From: Stomorhina lunata
Taxonomy: Eukaryota; Arthropoda; Insecta; Diptera; Rhiniidae
Assembly (NCBI GenBank): GCA_933228675.1
Contig: OW121742.1
Span: 39,531,255 to 39,595,254, forward strand
Reading direction: 5' to 3'
DNA: 64,000 bases
The notes under the pieces were generated by a model. It had not been told where the DNA came from and searched no databases. It saw only the letters and a list, made by a program, of their open reading frames with translations. How positions within the stretch are numbered: the first letter of the stretch is position 1; each line of letters begins with the position of its first letter. The translations under genes were made by a program, and so were the position numbers. Shown here one piece after another: positions 12,331 to 23,466 of this stretch.

Positions 12331-12490
12331 GTATTGCACTAAGATCCCAATTTATTACAATCATTTATTATTGTTATAAATATTTTTTGATAAAACCATC
12401 GAGGGAAACCTTTCCTCGACGCATTTCAATGGTTGGTTAGGCCATCATCTTGAGAGGAGGATTATCCCTCGTTCCAGACAGAGCGAAAAC
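12330..12490 (-). mobile_element. Penelope-like terminal-repeat remnant (anchor block)
   Basis: On the minus strand this reads a hammerhead-like motif (12414-12458), then GAGGAAAGGTTTCCCTCG, then AATAAATTGGGATCTTAGTG. The same order (GAAACGCGTCGAGGAA, a TGTAAcag palindrome, TTTGGGATCAAATGCAAATA) occurs on the minus strand at 32440-32580. Penelope-like elements are known to carry such hammerhead motifs with the phrase GAAACGCGTC in their terminal repeats, which is why I assign it so. No reverse transcriptase is present, so the identification rests on the termini. Confidence 0.45.
12414..12458 (-). ncRNA. Hammerhead-ribozyme-like motif, probably inactive
   Basis: Read on the minus strand: CUCAAGA (consensus CUGANGA, one change at the conserved G), a hairpin with GAUGG/CCAUU as stem II, GAAA, a two-pair stem III closed over GC (A-U, U.G), the cleavage triplet GUC, then GAGG. 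A CCUCC run before the core could pair with GAGGA as stem I, although the register is imperfect. The changed core G would be expected to abolish cleavage. Found by eye; no covariance model was run. Confidence 0.35.
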
Positions 12491-12718
12491 CACGCAATAT
12501 ATCTTATTCACAAGACAGAATAAATAAGAATTATAATGCCAAAACAAATATCACTATAAAGCAAAAATTATCATCTGAACAGAAACATACAACATTTTTC
12601 AGTTTTATCTTTCTTTCTTTATTTCCCACACTTTTGTTGTTGCTTTTTGGCGACTACTTGATATGTGTTCAAACACTTACAACCACGAGTCGGCGCAAAG
12701 AGAACAGAACAGAAAAAT
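12491..12718. other. Spacer between anchor block and array
   Basis: Mixed sequence with slightly higher GC near 12640-12710 (ttttggcgactacttg, cgagtcggcgcaaag). No feature is supported, although it may still belong to the same element as the flanking array. Confidence 0.35.
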
Positions 12719-13945
12719 AATCGGCAGAGTTGCCGTTTTTTTATAGTTTTAACTAAAATAGGTATTTTTTTCAATGTGTAGTTCTAACATTTTAAAAAAG
12801 AAAAAGTTTTCTACTCCATTTTTTTTAATATTGTTATCCAAAATTTGTTTATCCAAAATTTTTCTATAGAAATTTTTTTCTATCCAAAATTTTTTTATCC
12901 AAAATTTTTTTATCCAAAATTTTTCTATAGAAAATTTTTTTATCCAAAATTTTTCTATAGAAAATTTTTTTTTATCAAAAATTTTTCTATAGAAAATTTT
13001 TTTATCAAAAATTTTTCTATAGAAAATTTTTTTATCAAAAATTTTTCTATAGAAAATCGGCAGAGTTGCCGTTTTTTTATAGTTTTAACTAAAATAGGTA
13101 TTTTTTTCAATGTGTAGTTCTAACATTTTAAAAAAGAAAAAGTTTTCTACTCCATTTTTTTAAATATTTTTATCCAAAATTTGTTTATCCAAAATGTTTC
13201 TTAGAAAATTTTTTTATCCAAAATTTTTCTATAGAAATTTTTTTATCCAAAATTTTTTTATAGAAAATTTTTTTATCCACAATTTTTCTATAGAAAATTT
13301 TTTTATCAAAAATTTTTCTATAGAAAATTTTTTTATCAAAAATTTTTCTATAGAAAATTTTTTGATAAAAAATTTTTCTATAGAAAATTTTTTTATCAAA
13401 AAATTTTCTAAAGAAAATCGGCAGAATTGCAGTTTTTTATAGTTTTAACTAAAATAGGTATTTTTTTCAATCTGTAGTTCTAACATTTTAAAAAAGAAAA
13501 AGTTTTCTACTTCATTTTTTTTTAATATTTTTATCCAAAATTTGTTTATCCAAATTTTTTCCATAGAAAATTTTTTTATCCAAAATTTTTCTATAGAAAA
13601 TTTTTTTATCCAAAATTTTTTTATAGAAAATTTTTTTATCCACAATTTTTCTATAGAAAATTTTTTTATCAAAAATTTTTCTATAGAAAATTTTTTTATC
13701 AAAAATTTTTCTATAGAAAATTTTTTTATCAAAAATTTTTCTATAAAAAATGTTTTATCGAAATTTTTTCTATAGGAAATTTTTTTTTTATCACAAATTT
13801 TTCTATAGAAAATTTTTTATTCAAAATTTTTTTATAGAAAATGTTTTTATCAATAATTTTTTTATCAAAAATTTTTTCATCAAAAATTTTTTGTCAAAAT
13901 TTTTCTATAGAAATTTTTTTTATCAAAAATTTTTTTTTTTGTTAC
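12719..13945. repeat. CTATAG-core minisatellite with three higher-order units
   Basis: A monomer near 27-30 bp, with the palindrome TTTTCTATAGAAAA alternating with TTTTTTATCMAAAA, is organised into higher-order units. Each begins aatcggcagagttgccg (a CGGCA/TGCCG hairpin) at 12719, 13055 and 13416, giving periods of 336 and 361 bp. Each unit has a non-repetitive leader of about 120 bp (gttttaactaaaataggtat) followed by monomers. The last unit decays after 13750. Open frames on both strands are translations of the repeat. Confidence 0.8.
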
Positions 13946-14029
13946 ATATTTCAGTTTTGAAAAATATTCCTAATATTTAAAAAAATATTGCCAATGTTTA
14001 CAAAAATAAGAGCGTCGTGGCAACAATGT

Positions 14030-14280
14030 TCGAGATTATATTTCTTTGTTCTCTCGAACTATGTATTTTGTTGCTATAAATTGGATTTTGATTTTTTTCT
14101 TGCCTATTTTGTTATTATATTTTCTTTAACAAAGCGGCACCAACCAACTCTATTAACATCCAAATTCCAACTGAAGTATTTTAATACTCGTTTTAATGAG
14201 TTTTATTAATGATCGTGGCATTTACGAATGTTAAAAAAATTCATCGGCTACTGGTGGTATGGGCTTAAAACGTTTGTCGT
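14030..14280 (+). mobile_element. Penelope-like flank with TATA box, array side
   Basis: This segment reads ttttgttgctataaattgga, cttt aacaaagcggcaccaacc, taacatcc, ttaatgatcgtgg, ggtggtatgggct in order. The same blocks in the same order occur on the minus strand at 32150-32365, also next to a CTATAG-type array. TATAAATT at about 14075 resembles a TATA box, with a purine-rich stretch following. Two independent copies flanking arrays make this the other end of the same element; its identity as Penelope-like is inferred from the partner anchor block. Confidence 0.5.
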
Positions 14281-14282
14281 GT

Positions 14283-15215
14283 GCCTTTAAAAAAGAAAGG
14301 TGAGGCTAGTAATCCGAAAAATTACGCGCTTTCCAAAGTGATGGAAAGTATGGTAAACTATCATCTTTGGAATCTAATAAACTACTAAACGGCCAACACT
14401 ATGGGCCGTTCCACGGTTGATATATTAGCCTTTTTATCGAAAACATGGTTCCGTTCTATTCATCGTTTTGGCGAAATTAAAGTTATAGCTTTTGAAATTT
14501 CAAAGGCGTTCGATAGAGTGTGACAAAGAGCGTTTATATCAAAACTTATTGCTTTACGTGAAGTTAAATATTTCTCTCGGTTTATATTGAGCGACAGTAC
14601 TTGGTGTCAGTAGGATATTCAACTCTATTGACTCACTAGAGCACCGCCGCAATGAGGGTTGTAAAACACTGTTCAATCGGTACTACTTTGTAGTTTGTTC
14701 TAATGATATCAGGGACCGCGTTTCCAAAACCCAAAGATTCTTACGCCAACACATGGAATAGAACTCACATGCATTGGCCGATGCTTCAAATTATTCTTTG
14801 AAGCTTCTCTACCGCGTACACGGGAGGGCGAAAGTGCCTTTAAGTGATAGTAGGATATCCAACTCTATTGACACACTGTAGCACCGCCGCAATGTGGGTT
14901 ATATAACACTGTTCAATCGGTGCTACTTTGGAATGTGTTCTAACGATATCAGGGACTCCGTTTCCAAAACCCGAAGATTTTTACGAAACACACGTCAATC
15001 CGTTAGATCACATGCATTTGTTGTTGATTGGCCAGTCGACCGAACAATACCCTATAGAGAAAATTCGTTCTTAAGCCGTATAGTGCATATGTGGAACTCA
15101 GGTTTTTCCCGTTCCAATATAGGAAAATTCAAATCAAATGTCCCTTTTTCCTCCTTCCCAGAATCTATTTTCCTAGTTCCAACACAATGCAACTTCCACA
15201 TGCGTATATAGCCTC
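14283..15215 (+). pseudogene. Jockey-type non-LTR retrotransposon, RT and C-terminal remnants
   Basis: Plus-strand translation recovers reverse-transcriptase phrases typical of insect Jockey-clade elements: VPLKKKGEASNPKNYA and KVMESMVNYHL near 14283-14375, FEISKAFDRV near 14490, then a jump to the C-terminal region. The best open stretch (14894-15211) reads ITLFNRCYFGMCSNDIRDSV, RNTRQSVRSHAFVVDWPVDR and PYRENSFLSRIVHMWNS, the characteristic end of this polyprotein. Stops and frameshifts are frequent, and the palm domain with the FADD box is missing. A block of about 146 bp occurs twice (14611-14756 and 14851-14996), showing two overlapping fragments joined. It is dead. Confidence 0.8.
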
Positions 15216-15345
15216 CAACAGAGGACGAAGTAGTCAGTGTCTAGAAGTCTCCTGGTATTTTCATAATTTTCATTTAAAAATATGTTATATTAAAGGAATA
15301 TTTACCGGGATTGATAGTAAATACTACTTTAGCTCTATCTAAGGC

Positions 15346-16441
15346 TTAGCTTGAATCCGGAGTTCATTGTTTTGATACCTTTTAATATTTTTGTGAATCA
15401 GTTTTTCTGATGTAAACTTTATACTTCTGCTTGTGAAGCTGTGGTTGTTCGATTGATAACCTTCCCGCCATTACTGATTTTTCATCGTTTTATTAAGCTA
15501 AAACAGACTCGGTTTCGGATCCTAAATCCAAGTGAGCAACTTATTAATTTTTGATACTCTTTATATAAGACAAGCATTTCAGGACTCGATTATTACAATT
15601 ATAAAAATTTTGAACTATTGACTGACTTTTCAGGGAGACCTTAATCTTTTGAATGTCTTCATTTACCTAAAGAAACCTAAATCACACGCCTAGTAAAAAT
15701 TTCAATATTAACAAGTATTGCCCGTGCGATACAAGTCTCCTATCCTATTAAATAAATTAATTTTGTATGTCTTTTAACAGCCAACAGTTTCTTCAGTTGG
15801 TTTGAGTAAAAATGCCTTGAATTGAAGTTAAAAATGTTTAAATATTTTCTCCATATTTAAACATTACATGCCACCGAATTTGTTTAAGACAGCACCTAAA
15901 GATGTAAAAACAATAAAATTATTCGGAGAGATAAAACGATTTTTTCCAAACGAGGTCAAATGACTCGTATGCTGAATCTTACAGAAAATAATATGAATTA
16001 ATATTTAAAGAAAAAGCTTAATCAGATGAAATAGATTTTAACAGAATTGAATAAATTTATGAACATAACCCTAAACATATTGAATATTAAATGGTTTCAA
16101 CCAATTTAAATATTTATATTAAAAAAAAAACCTTAAAAAAAGATTTACACTTACAAAAAAAATTGTTGAGTATTTTTAGTAAATGCAATATATAGTAAAC
16201 ATTTATAAAATTTTATATAAAATATATGTATTTGAAAAAGTCTTGTTTGTTGAATATTTATGTACATCTTAATGGTAACACTTTTTTTTTGAAAATATTA
16301 TTGATTTTTTTTTTCTACAATTTAATGAATGATTTTTAAAAGTAATTGATTTTTACATTAAAATATTCTACATTTTTTTTAAGAAAACATAATTTAATTA
16401 TCGAAAACTGAGGAAAATGACATTGCCAAATCGAGATTTAT
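15346..16441. other. Unannotated AT-rich spacer
   Basis: Nothing recognised over about 1.1 kb; no ORF with coding character and no repeats. Confidence 0.45.
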
Positions 16442-16570
16442 ATGGGGTTTATATAACTCAAGCGGCTGACGATTGAGTGAAATTTTCATGTGTTTTGTTA
16501 TTGCAACAAAAGCAAAATACATATAAATTTCACTCAATCGTCAGCCGCTTGAGTTATATAAACAATACAT
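16442..16570. mobile_element. Palindromic foldback MITE, copy 2 of 3
   Basis: Left arm GTTTATATAACTCAAGCGGC and right arm GCCGCTTGAGTTATATAAAC are near-perfect complements joined by a TTATTGCAA centre. Both outer and inner sequences match the copies at 2210 and 22001. This copy is the best-preserved palindrome of the three. Confidence 0.75.
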
Positions 16571-16698
16571 TAATGATCAATTTGACAACATATGCTTCAA
16601 ATGTATTAGCTCTATTCGTTTTTAGCTATTAAAACAATAACGGACTGACACTAATGTTGCTTCAAAATCACGATGTCAACGAATGTTATCGTATCGAG

Positions 16699-16819
16699 CA
16701 GGGGTGTCCAAAAGTTCCTTATGGAAGAGCTGTATACGAGTATAGAAACACACGGCATATAGCTAAGAGCATCTACAAAAACAAATGAATACAAATCGCA
16801 TAGGGCCTGGGCACCCTTG
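16699..16819. mobile_element. hAT-type MITE with 8-bp target duplication
   Basis: The element begins CAGGGGTGTCC and ends GGGCACCCTTG, an imperfect inverted repeat of the CAGGGG type seen in hAT elements. It is flanked by GTATCGAG (16691-16698) and GTATAGAG (16820-16827), an 8-bp target duplication with one mismatch, as expected for hAT. At 121 bp it has no coding capacity. Confidence 0.6.
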
Positions 16820-17094
16820 GTATAGAGTACAAAACTGATCATATTAAACGTAAATCTGTTCATATTTCTCGGAGTATAATAATAGACAAGAAAAAGAAAC
16901 GATATACATTCTTTAATCGTATAATTTTTAGAATATTTTGTTAAGTTATTTAACTTTTTATTTGATTAGTAAAAATTTTTTTATTTTAAACATGAGGCTT
17001 TTACATTTATATTGAGTCTGCAAATTAAGGCTTTTCACAAATCCAAAAAAAAAAAAATATTTTCAAAGATTCTAAAATTGGTTCAAACATAAGC

Positions 17095-17800
17095 TAAATC
17101 CTCTTCTTCTTCTTCTGCTATCCTTGACTCCCAGTGGAGCAGAGGGCCTCAACCATCCTTTTATATGATCTTCTTCACGTTCTAGCAGGTGCACCAGCAC
17201 AACGGCCTCGTCCTTGTGGATTCCAACTAAGCGCCTTGTCGAGCAATGTTTGTATTTGGCCTTCGAGGTATGTGGCCTATCCACCGCCACCTCCGTTGAC
17301 ATACCTCTGTGGAAGCAGGGATTTAGTTCGTCGCATTAAGTATATCTTCATTTCTTATGCGATTTGGCCACCATATATTAGGGATTTGCCTTAAGCATTT
17401 GTTTGTTAAGGTTTGCAGTCATTAATCGATGGCATTTGTGCGTTTCCATGTTTCACAGCCGTAATACAGGATAGACTTGACATTCGAGTTGTATATTGAT
17501 AACTTAGTTGTTGTTGATATATGCCGAGATTTCCAAATAGCTCGAAGAATGCCGAATGTAGATTTTGCCTTATTAATACGCGATTTAATATCCTCGTCTT
17601 CCTAGATAATTAAAGGTATCTACACATCCAGTAACCTAGTTATCCACATTGATGTATGTCAACGGGTTTGCGCCATAGCCTCCGGGCATAATCTTGGTCT
17701 TGAAAATATTATTTTCCAGACCAGCTGCCCGAGATTCAACAGTGATAGCTTTTGTACTCTCTTGAAGGTAGCTTGAGCCTTATCCTCTATAACACTTAGA
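17095..17800 (-). pseudogene. Non-LTR retrotransposon RT C-terminal remnant
   Basis: Minus-strand translation in several frames gives the typical tail of an insect non-LTR reverse transcriptase: a strand-turn region near 17620, YPVLRL at the 'LYGCETW' position near 17470, then LDKALSWNPQGRGRCGAPAR, TWRRSYKRMVEALCSTGSQG and a stop near 17125, followed by a K-rich CTT/AAG tail. The same EALCSTGSQ-stop terminus recurs at 60315-60362. Frames are broken in many places. This is a different family from the Jockey-type remnants next to it. Confidence 0.7.
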
Positions 17801-17929
17801 ACTTTCAGGAAATTTTTTCTCCAAATTTCTAATTTTACAAAAATACAGTTAGATCTAGAGATGAAGCATTTAGAATCTGGAGAAAAAAAAACTCCAGTAA
17901 CTGATTTACTGCTCAAAAGGTCAAGATCC

Positions 17930-19190
17930 GGAAAACAATCGGCCATTGCCCGTGCTTAAAAGAGTATCTGCAACATATTCTTTTGAGCACGTGCTATTGA
18001 GAGGGTTTAAGCGGATCTTAAAATAAGTCTCCTGGGCCGGATGACATATCAGCACGTTAGCTCGTCTACTATTTAGCAAAACTTTTCTGCTCTTTGAAGT
18101 TGCTTTTGTAACACAAGTCCCCAAAAAGGGTGAGGCCTAGCAACCCCGAAAATTACCGCCCAATAGCAAATTTGTTCAGCCATATCCGAAGTAATGGAAA
18201 GTATGGTCAACTACCATTTGGCCAAATATTTGGAGTCTAATAACTTACTAAAAGGGTACGTATTAGCTTTTACATCCGAAAAATGGTGCCGTTCTCTTCA
18301 GTTATAGATTTCAATATTTCCAAGACGTTTGAAAGAGTGTGGCATTGAGCACTTCTAACAAAACTTCTGGCTTTTAGTGTAAGTAACCATTTCTCTCGGT
18401 TTATATCGAGCTTTCTCAGAGATCACACTACAAGAGTTGTTATAGATGGGATATGATCCGATGAGGCTCCGTTCTTTCTCCTACACTTTTGTTTATTTTT
18501 CTAAATGACCTTCTATGTCAAACTATCAATCCTATGTACTCTTTTGCAGATGAAAGCAATATTAGCCATTCGTATTCATTGAACCATAGGCCAAGCTTAT
18601 TGGATATCAATGCCAAGAGGCAAATCATGATTCATAAGCTAAAATCCGTCCTATCTACAACATCCAATTGGATCGATTTCAACGCTCGAAAGACTCAATG
18701 TTGTGTGTTAATACACCAACGCATTACGGACCATATTGCTTCATCTGTAATTATGGGTGGTTTAAATATCGGGGAATCAGAAACTCTTGATATTCAGGGG
18801 ATGAAAACACACATTTCCAAGTGTAGAAAGAAGCATTCAAGTATTCAACTGATCTCCTTACTATTTATATCAGCGAAAATGGACTACAACTCTCAGGTTT
18901 GGGCCGGTTCTTCAAAGTCAGTTTTGGAGCTTCTCGACTGTGTACAAGAGAGGTCGAAGGTGCTTATCGGTGACAGTATTGGCTCATTGGAGCATTGTCG
19001 TAATGTGAGTGGCGTTTCACTATTTTTATCGTTACTATAATAATGCTCTAACAAAATTAAGGATCTTGTTTCTAAACCCCATACATTTCTTCGTATCCTA
19101 CGAAATTCAACAAGGGATCATTCCTTTGTTCCATCACAATTCATATGTGGGCAGGAGGATGTAGGTAGTAGTGTTTGTAAACATTAGATA
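17930..19190 (+). pseudogene. Jockey-type non-LTR retrotransposon RT, longest copy
   Basis: From 5' to 3' the plus strand shows NKSPGPDDIS near 18025, an 'NPENYRPIA' equivalent near 18150, KVMESMVNYHLAKYLESNN near 18190-18240 and FERVWH near 18330. An open frame follows at 18489-19040 with FLNDLLCQTINPMYSFADES, SHSYSLNHRPSLLDI, SVIMGGLNIGESETLDIQGM, MDYNSQVWAGSSKSVLELLD and VQERSKVLIGDS. The catalytic FADD box reads FADE (GAA at 18552-18554), which would be expected to cripple activity. It has a deletion in the C-terminal part (QGMKTHISKC joins across the usual connecting region). It is the same family as 14283-15215. Confidence 0.82.
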
Positions 19191-19254
19191 AGAATTTTCC
19201 TATATTGCAACTGTCAGGGAAGTGAATTCCACTTACGTACTATACGTGTGTCTA

Positions 19255-19375
19255 GTGTGTCTTTCGGTCCACTAGCATATCGGCAACATACTCATGTGAT
19301 CTAACGAATTGACGAGTGACGCAAAAATATTCGTGTTTCCGGGACGAGACCCCCGATTTCGTTAGATCATAGTCC
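19255..19375 (-). pseudogene. Jockey-type retrotransposon C-terminal fragment, reversed
   Basis: Read on the minus strand this stretch resembles the 14935-15010 region: tgatctaacg, a CGAA...TTTTGCG block and 'ggggtctcgtcccgg', which correspond to NEIRDLVPKT...RNTRQSVRS. It is short, diverged and opposite in orientation to its neighbour. Confidence 0.45.
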
Positions 19376-19439
19376 CAAGTAATATCGATAGACACAAACA
19401 CTGCGAAACACCAAGTTTTTTAAAATTTTTGTCTACTTC

Positions 19440-19650
19440 GATTATCCACCGGATTCTTGTCTTTGTCCTTTTGACCTCGTCAGGTTATTTGTTGTATATT
19501 AATGTGCTTAACCACTCAGATTGGCCCATAGTTCGTCTCTCGAAAATGGTCAGTACTGATATATCGTCTTTGGAGAGTAGATAGAACTCTGTACCATATA
19601 AGAGTACGGTTAGGATGAGGGTGTTACAGAGTGTAAGCTTTGTTTGAAGA
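19440..19650 (-). pseudogene. Non-LTR RT tail fragment, third family
   Basis: Minus-strand translation gives TVLLYGTEFYLLSKDDISVL followed by TIFERRTMG, the pattern 'VLIYGSESWTLSKDD...LxxFERRILR' found in several insect non-LTR reverse transcriptases, and then RIRWIIEV near 19450. No other part of the element is present. Confidence 0.55.
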
Positions 19651-19664
19651 TAAAGCCTTGCGCT

Positions 19665-21532
19665 ACCTCATAACATTCTTTATCTATGAGAAAATTTTGG
19701 TATTGAAATTGGGCAAAATCGATTAGCATTTTGCCATAGCTCCCGTATAACCTCGTCTAGGCTAATCGCTTATTTGCTAATAAATGACAAATTATGACAG
19801 TTATGATGACAAAGTTTGGTATCTAGAAGTTTTAGATAAGCACTAGGCAGCATATAAAATTTCATCGAAATCGGTTTACATTTAGCCATAGCTCCCATAC
19901 AAAAAACTTACGAAAACAGGCTAAATTTCACCCAAAATACACTTAAATGCCAATAAATCTAAAAATATAACAGATATAACCACTAAATTTGGCACAAGAA
20001 AGTCTTATATCAATGCCAGTCAGTGTGCAAAATTTCGTCACAATCGGTCACCATTTGACCATAGCTCCCATATAAAAAACTTATGGAAACACAAAAATAC
20101 ATAAAGAAAAGGTTGTTTATGTCCGTCTGTCCGTCAGATAAAAGCACGATAGCGCCTTAACGAAAAGAGCTAGAGGGACAAAATTTTACAAAAGTATTTT
20201 GGATATCTTGAAAAAGATGTGTGTTGAAAATGGACAAAATCGGTTCAAATTTAGTTAGAGCTCCCATATAACCCCGCCCCGGGAAACACATTAATGCTGA
20301 TAAATTGAATACAATTGTAATAGCTATGACGATTAAATTTAAAATAGGGAAGTTTTATGCAATTTTTGATCAGTTTATCAAATTTTATAGGAATCAGTCC
20401 ATATTTGACTTTAGCTTTCATGTGAAAAACACTCACGGAAACCAAAAATTTTAGCAAAGGCCAGTTAAAAGCTATTAAATTAGAAACTATGATAGCTATG
20501 GTCACTAAATTTTGCAAGAATAAGCTCTCTATATATGCCAGCCAGTGTGTAAAATTTTGTTATAATCGGTCAACATTTGGCTATAATTCTTATATATATA
20601 ACATCCCCTTTTTATATCTACAATCAAAAAGATTTGGAGGTACATTCATTATATTAAGATTGCACCTATGAAATTATATAGGCATCAATCAATGTTCAGC
20701 CCAGACTTTATATATGATGAATGCATTAGGAACTCATAACGAAATATATGGACCTGTCGTATTACTATTAACGTGTTTAGCCTAACTACATATTAATCAC
20801 AACGAAAAGTATTTAACAACTTATTAATGTAAAACTATACCCGGTTATGAGACCGAATTTTGATCAAAGTAAATACTGGGGAAACCACTAAAATATTTTT
20901 GAATGTTGAACTATAAAGCTACGGAAACCTAATTTAGTCCAAAGGTTTTACCAACAATACCAAATAGCTTAGCGATTTTTCCAGTTTTGGTGCAGATTTT
21001 GAATTAGCTGCACCCTTGTAGATATATGAGATATGTTTCTAAATTTAACACAACTTGATGGTGGGTATATAAGATTCGGCACAGCCGAATATAACACTCT
21101 TACTTGTTATATCTACAATCAAAAAGATTTGGGGGTACATTCAGTACATTAAGACTGCATCTACGAAATTAGATAGCTATCAATCAATGTTAGGTCCAGA
21201 CTTTGTACACGGTAGATGCATTTGGAACTCCTTACAAAATATATGAACCTGCCGTGTTACTATCAACATGTTTATGGCACAATGAAACAACTTATTAATG
21301 TAAAACTATATTCGGTTATGGAACAGCATTTTGTCCAAGGTAAATACTAGGGAAACGACTTAAATACTTTTTAATGTTGAACTATAGTAACTATACCACT
21401 GCAACCGAATTTAGTCCAAATATATTAACAACAATACCATATTTGGTCAACATTTTGAATTAGCTGCACTCTCGTACAACTTGATGGTGGGTATACAAGA
21501 TTCGGCACAGCCGAATATAACACTCTTACTTG
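19665..21532 (+). mobile_element. DINE-1/Helentron-like element with duplicated 3' end
   Basis: 5'-truncated copy carrying 'gaaaattttggtattgaaat', 'gccatagctcccgtataacc' and GTCCGTCTGTCCGTCAG at 20120. It ends at 21106 with the hairpin TTCGGCACAGCCGAA and ATAACACTCTTACTTG. Immediately after TT, a second copy of the last approximately 430-490 bp begins (atctacaatcaaaaagattt) and finishes with the same hairpin and terminus at 21532. The two 3' segments (about 20611-21106 and 21109-21532) differ by substitutions and small indels, so the duplication is not recent. No coding sequence. Confidence 0.7.
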
Positions 21533-22000
21533 TTTATTTTTTTCTTATTGGCAACTCTCCGGCAGTTGATAACATGTCATATTCTTAAAAAATCACTAGT
21601 TACGTCTAGTGATAGAATAGAAAAAGTCTTAAGAAGAAGTCTAATAGAGTCATAACATACAATTTTAGAAGTCATAATGTACTCGTGGAATGGAAATTAT
21701 GAGACCGCCAAACCAAACATTCAGAGATGACCTATCAAAGTATAAAAGTAAATGTTAACCAGTAGAAATCTCAACAATTTGATAGAAATCCCAGCTAAGG
21801 AACATAAAGTTGCTTTTTGAATCTTTTCCTAAAAAAATAAGAATCGATAGAAATAATCTTTGTTATTTCAATTGAAATTGATTGAAATCTTAGCTAAATA
21901 TTATCTTGCAATTCTAAATTCTATTTATTGGTAGTAACATTTGCTAAACAATCCAAATTCCAACAAATTGATTGAAAAGCTAAACACCAGCTAGTGTCAT
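21533..22000. other. Unannotated spacer
   Basis: No repeats or coding signal recognised. Confidence 0.4.
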
Positions 22001-22129
22001 ATGTGCCGTTTACATAATACAAGCGGCTGATTATTGGGTGAAATTTGCAGATATTTTGTTTTTGTTAGAATAACAAAACATGAAATTTTCACTCAATCGT
22101 CACCTGCTTGTGTTATATAAACAGAACAT
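22001..22129. mobile_element. Palindromic foldback MITE, copy 3 of 3
   Basis: ATGTGCCGTTTACATAATAC at the left pairs with TGTTATATAAACAGAACAT at the right; the inner arms (aagcggctgattattgggtg / cactcaatcgtcacctgctt) match the copies at 2210 and 16442. More mismatches and a missing segment near 22078 show it is an older copy. Confidence 0.65.
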
Positions 22130-23464
22130 TATTTAGCCTATCATTGCTTAAAGTCTTGACAAATTTGGTTGAAAACTTAGCTACGCAATAGCTTGTTTAT
22201 TCTCTTCATTGGTATAAAACTTCGCTATTTACTAAAAAAAGTCAGTTGATTGGTTGAAATTATACATAAACGTAAGCTTAAATCTATTAAACATATTTTT
22301 GTTTAACTATTTTTACTTGTAGTCATCAAAATCTCTATTATCTACTTATAACTAAACTAGAACAAATCTAAAACTATTTCTAACTAACCTAACTTCTTAA
22401 CAAAAATCAAAAACTCTAAACCTAGCCTTTTTTTCTATTGGTAGAAGTCTTAGCTAAACAAAAATATCAAACTGTAGCTTCTTCTAGAAAATTTTTTTAA
22501 TAACAAATAACTCAATAATTTATTAGTAGAAAATCTTTAAAAAAAAAACTAAATCTTCCATTTAACTAAAATACCTTAATACGAGTAAAGAAATAATAAA
22601 GCAAATTTATATAATTTAGAGCCAAAATACAAAACCTAACCTAAAACTATTTACTTAACTATTTAGCCTAGACACATTTTTTTTTTCAAAACAAACTTAA
22701 CCTAAAAATCAAAAACTTAATAATTTAGCCTAAAGATATTTTTTTATTTTTTTATTTTTTTTTTTGTTTAATAAATAAATATTATTTTCAGTTATATTTT
22801 AAAAAAATTAAAAATTAATATACTTAACAATTTTTTTTAACAAAATATTAAAATAACCTAAAACATTTCAAATATATAAAATATTTTTTAAAATTTTTAA
22901 AAATTTAAGACATAAATTTGAAAACTTAAAACAAAAATAAAATAATGAAAATGTAAGCAGGCAGTTTTTTGAAGAGAATAAATATAAAAAGTTATTAAAT
23001 AAAATAAAATAATGCTGATCTCTACTGTGTTCTAAAACTACGAAATTATTTAAAATAAATTGAGGTAATAATATTAAAAAGAAAATAAATAAAAAAAAAT
23101 AAACTAATTAGTATAATTAAATCAAAAGAAAATCCCATAAATTACCAGTGAATAAATATTATACACAAAATCCATAAATAAAAATCTTAATATTAAATAT
23201 ATATTTTTTTCTCTTTTGAGATAAACATTAATTAAAATAATTAAAAGAAAATAATAATTTTTTAATAAAAAGTTATCATTAAACATAAATAGTTTGCAGA
23301 AAAATAATAGATAATTGGTTGCAAAAATGAATGAAGATTTTTTAAAATTGAAATTTTATAAATTGAAATTATATAAATTTCCTAAATTCTATCTAGGGGC
23401 GAGCACGTCTGATGTGATCAAAGGAGAGTCCTTTCACGGAAAAATTATTGTTAACAAAAAGAAG
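22130..23464. other. Very AT-rich spacer
   Basis: About 1.3 kb of A/T-rich sequence with homopolymer runs. Nothing supported. Confidence 0.45.
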
Positions 23465-23466
23465 TA

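Noticed and set aside
12845..13980. Frames with FFIKNFSIEN repeats
   Set aside because: Low-complexity translation of the CTATAG-core array.
17134..17394. Plus-strand frame of 86 codons
   Set aside because: Antisense of the minus-strand retrotransposon tail (LSWNPQGRGRCGAPARTW), which explains its unusual GC.
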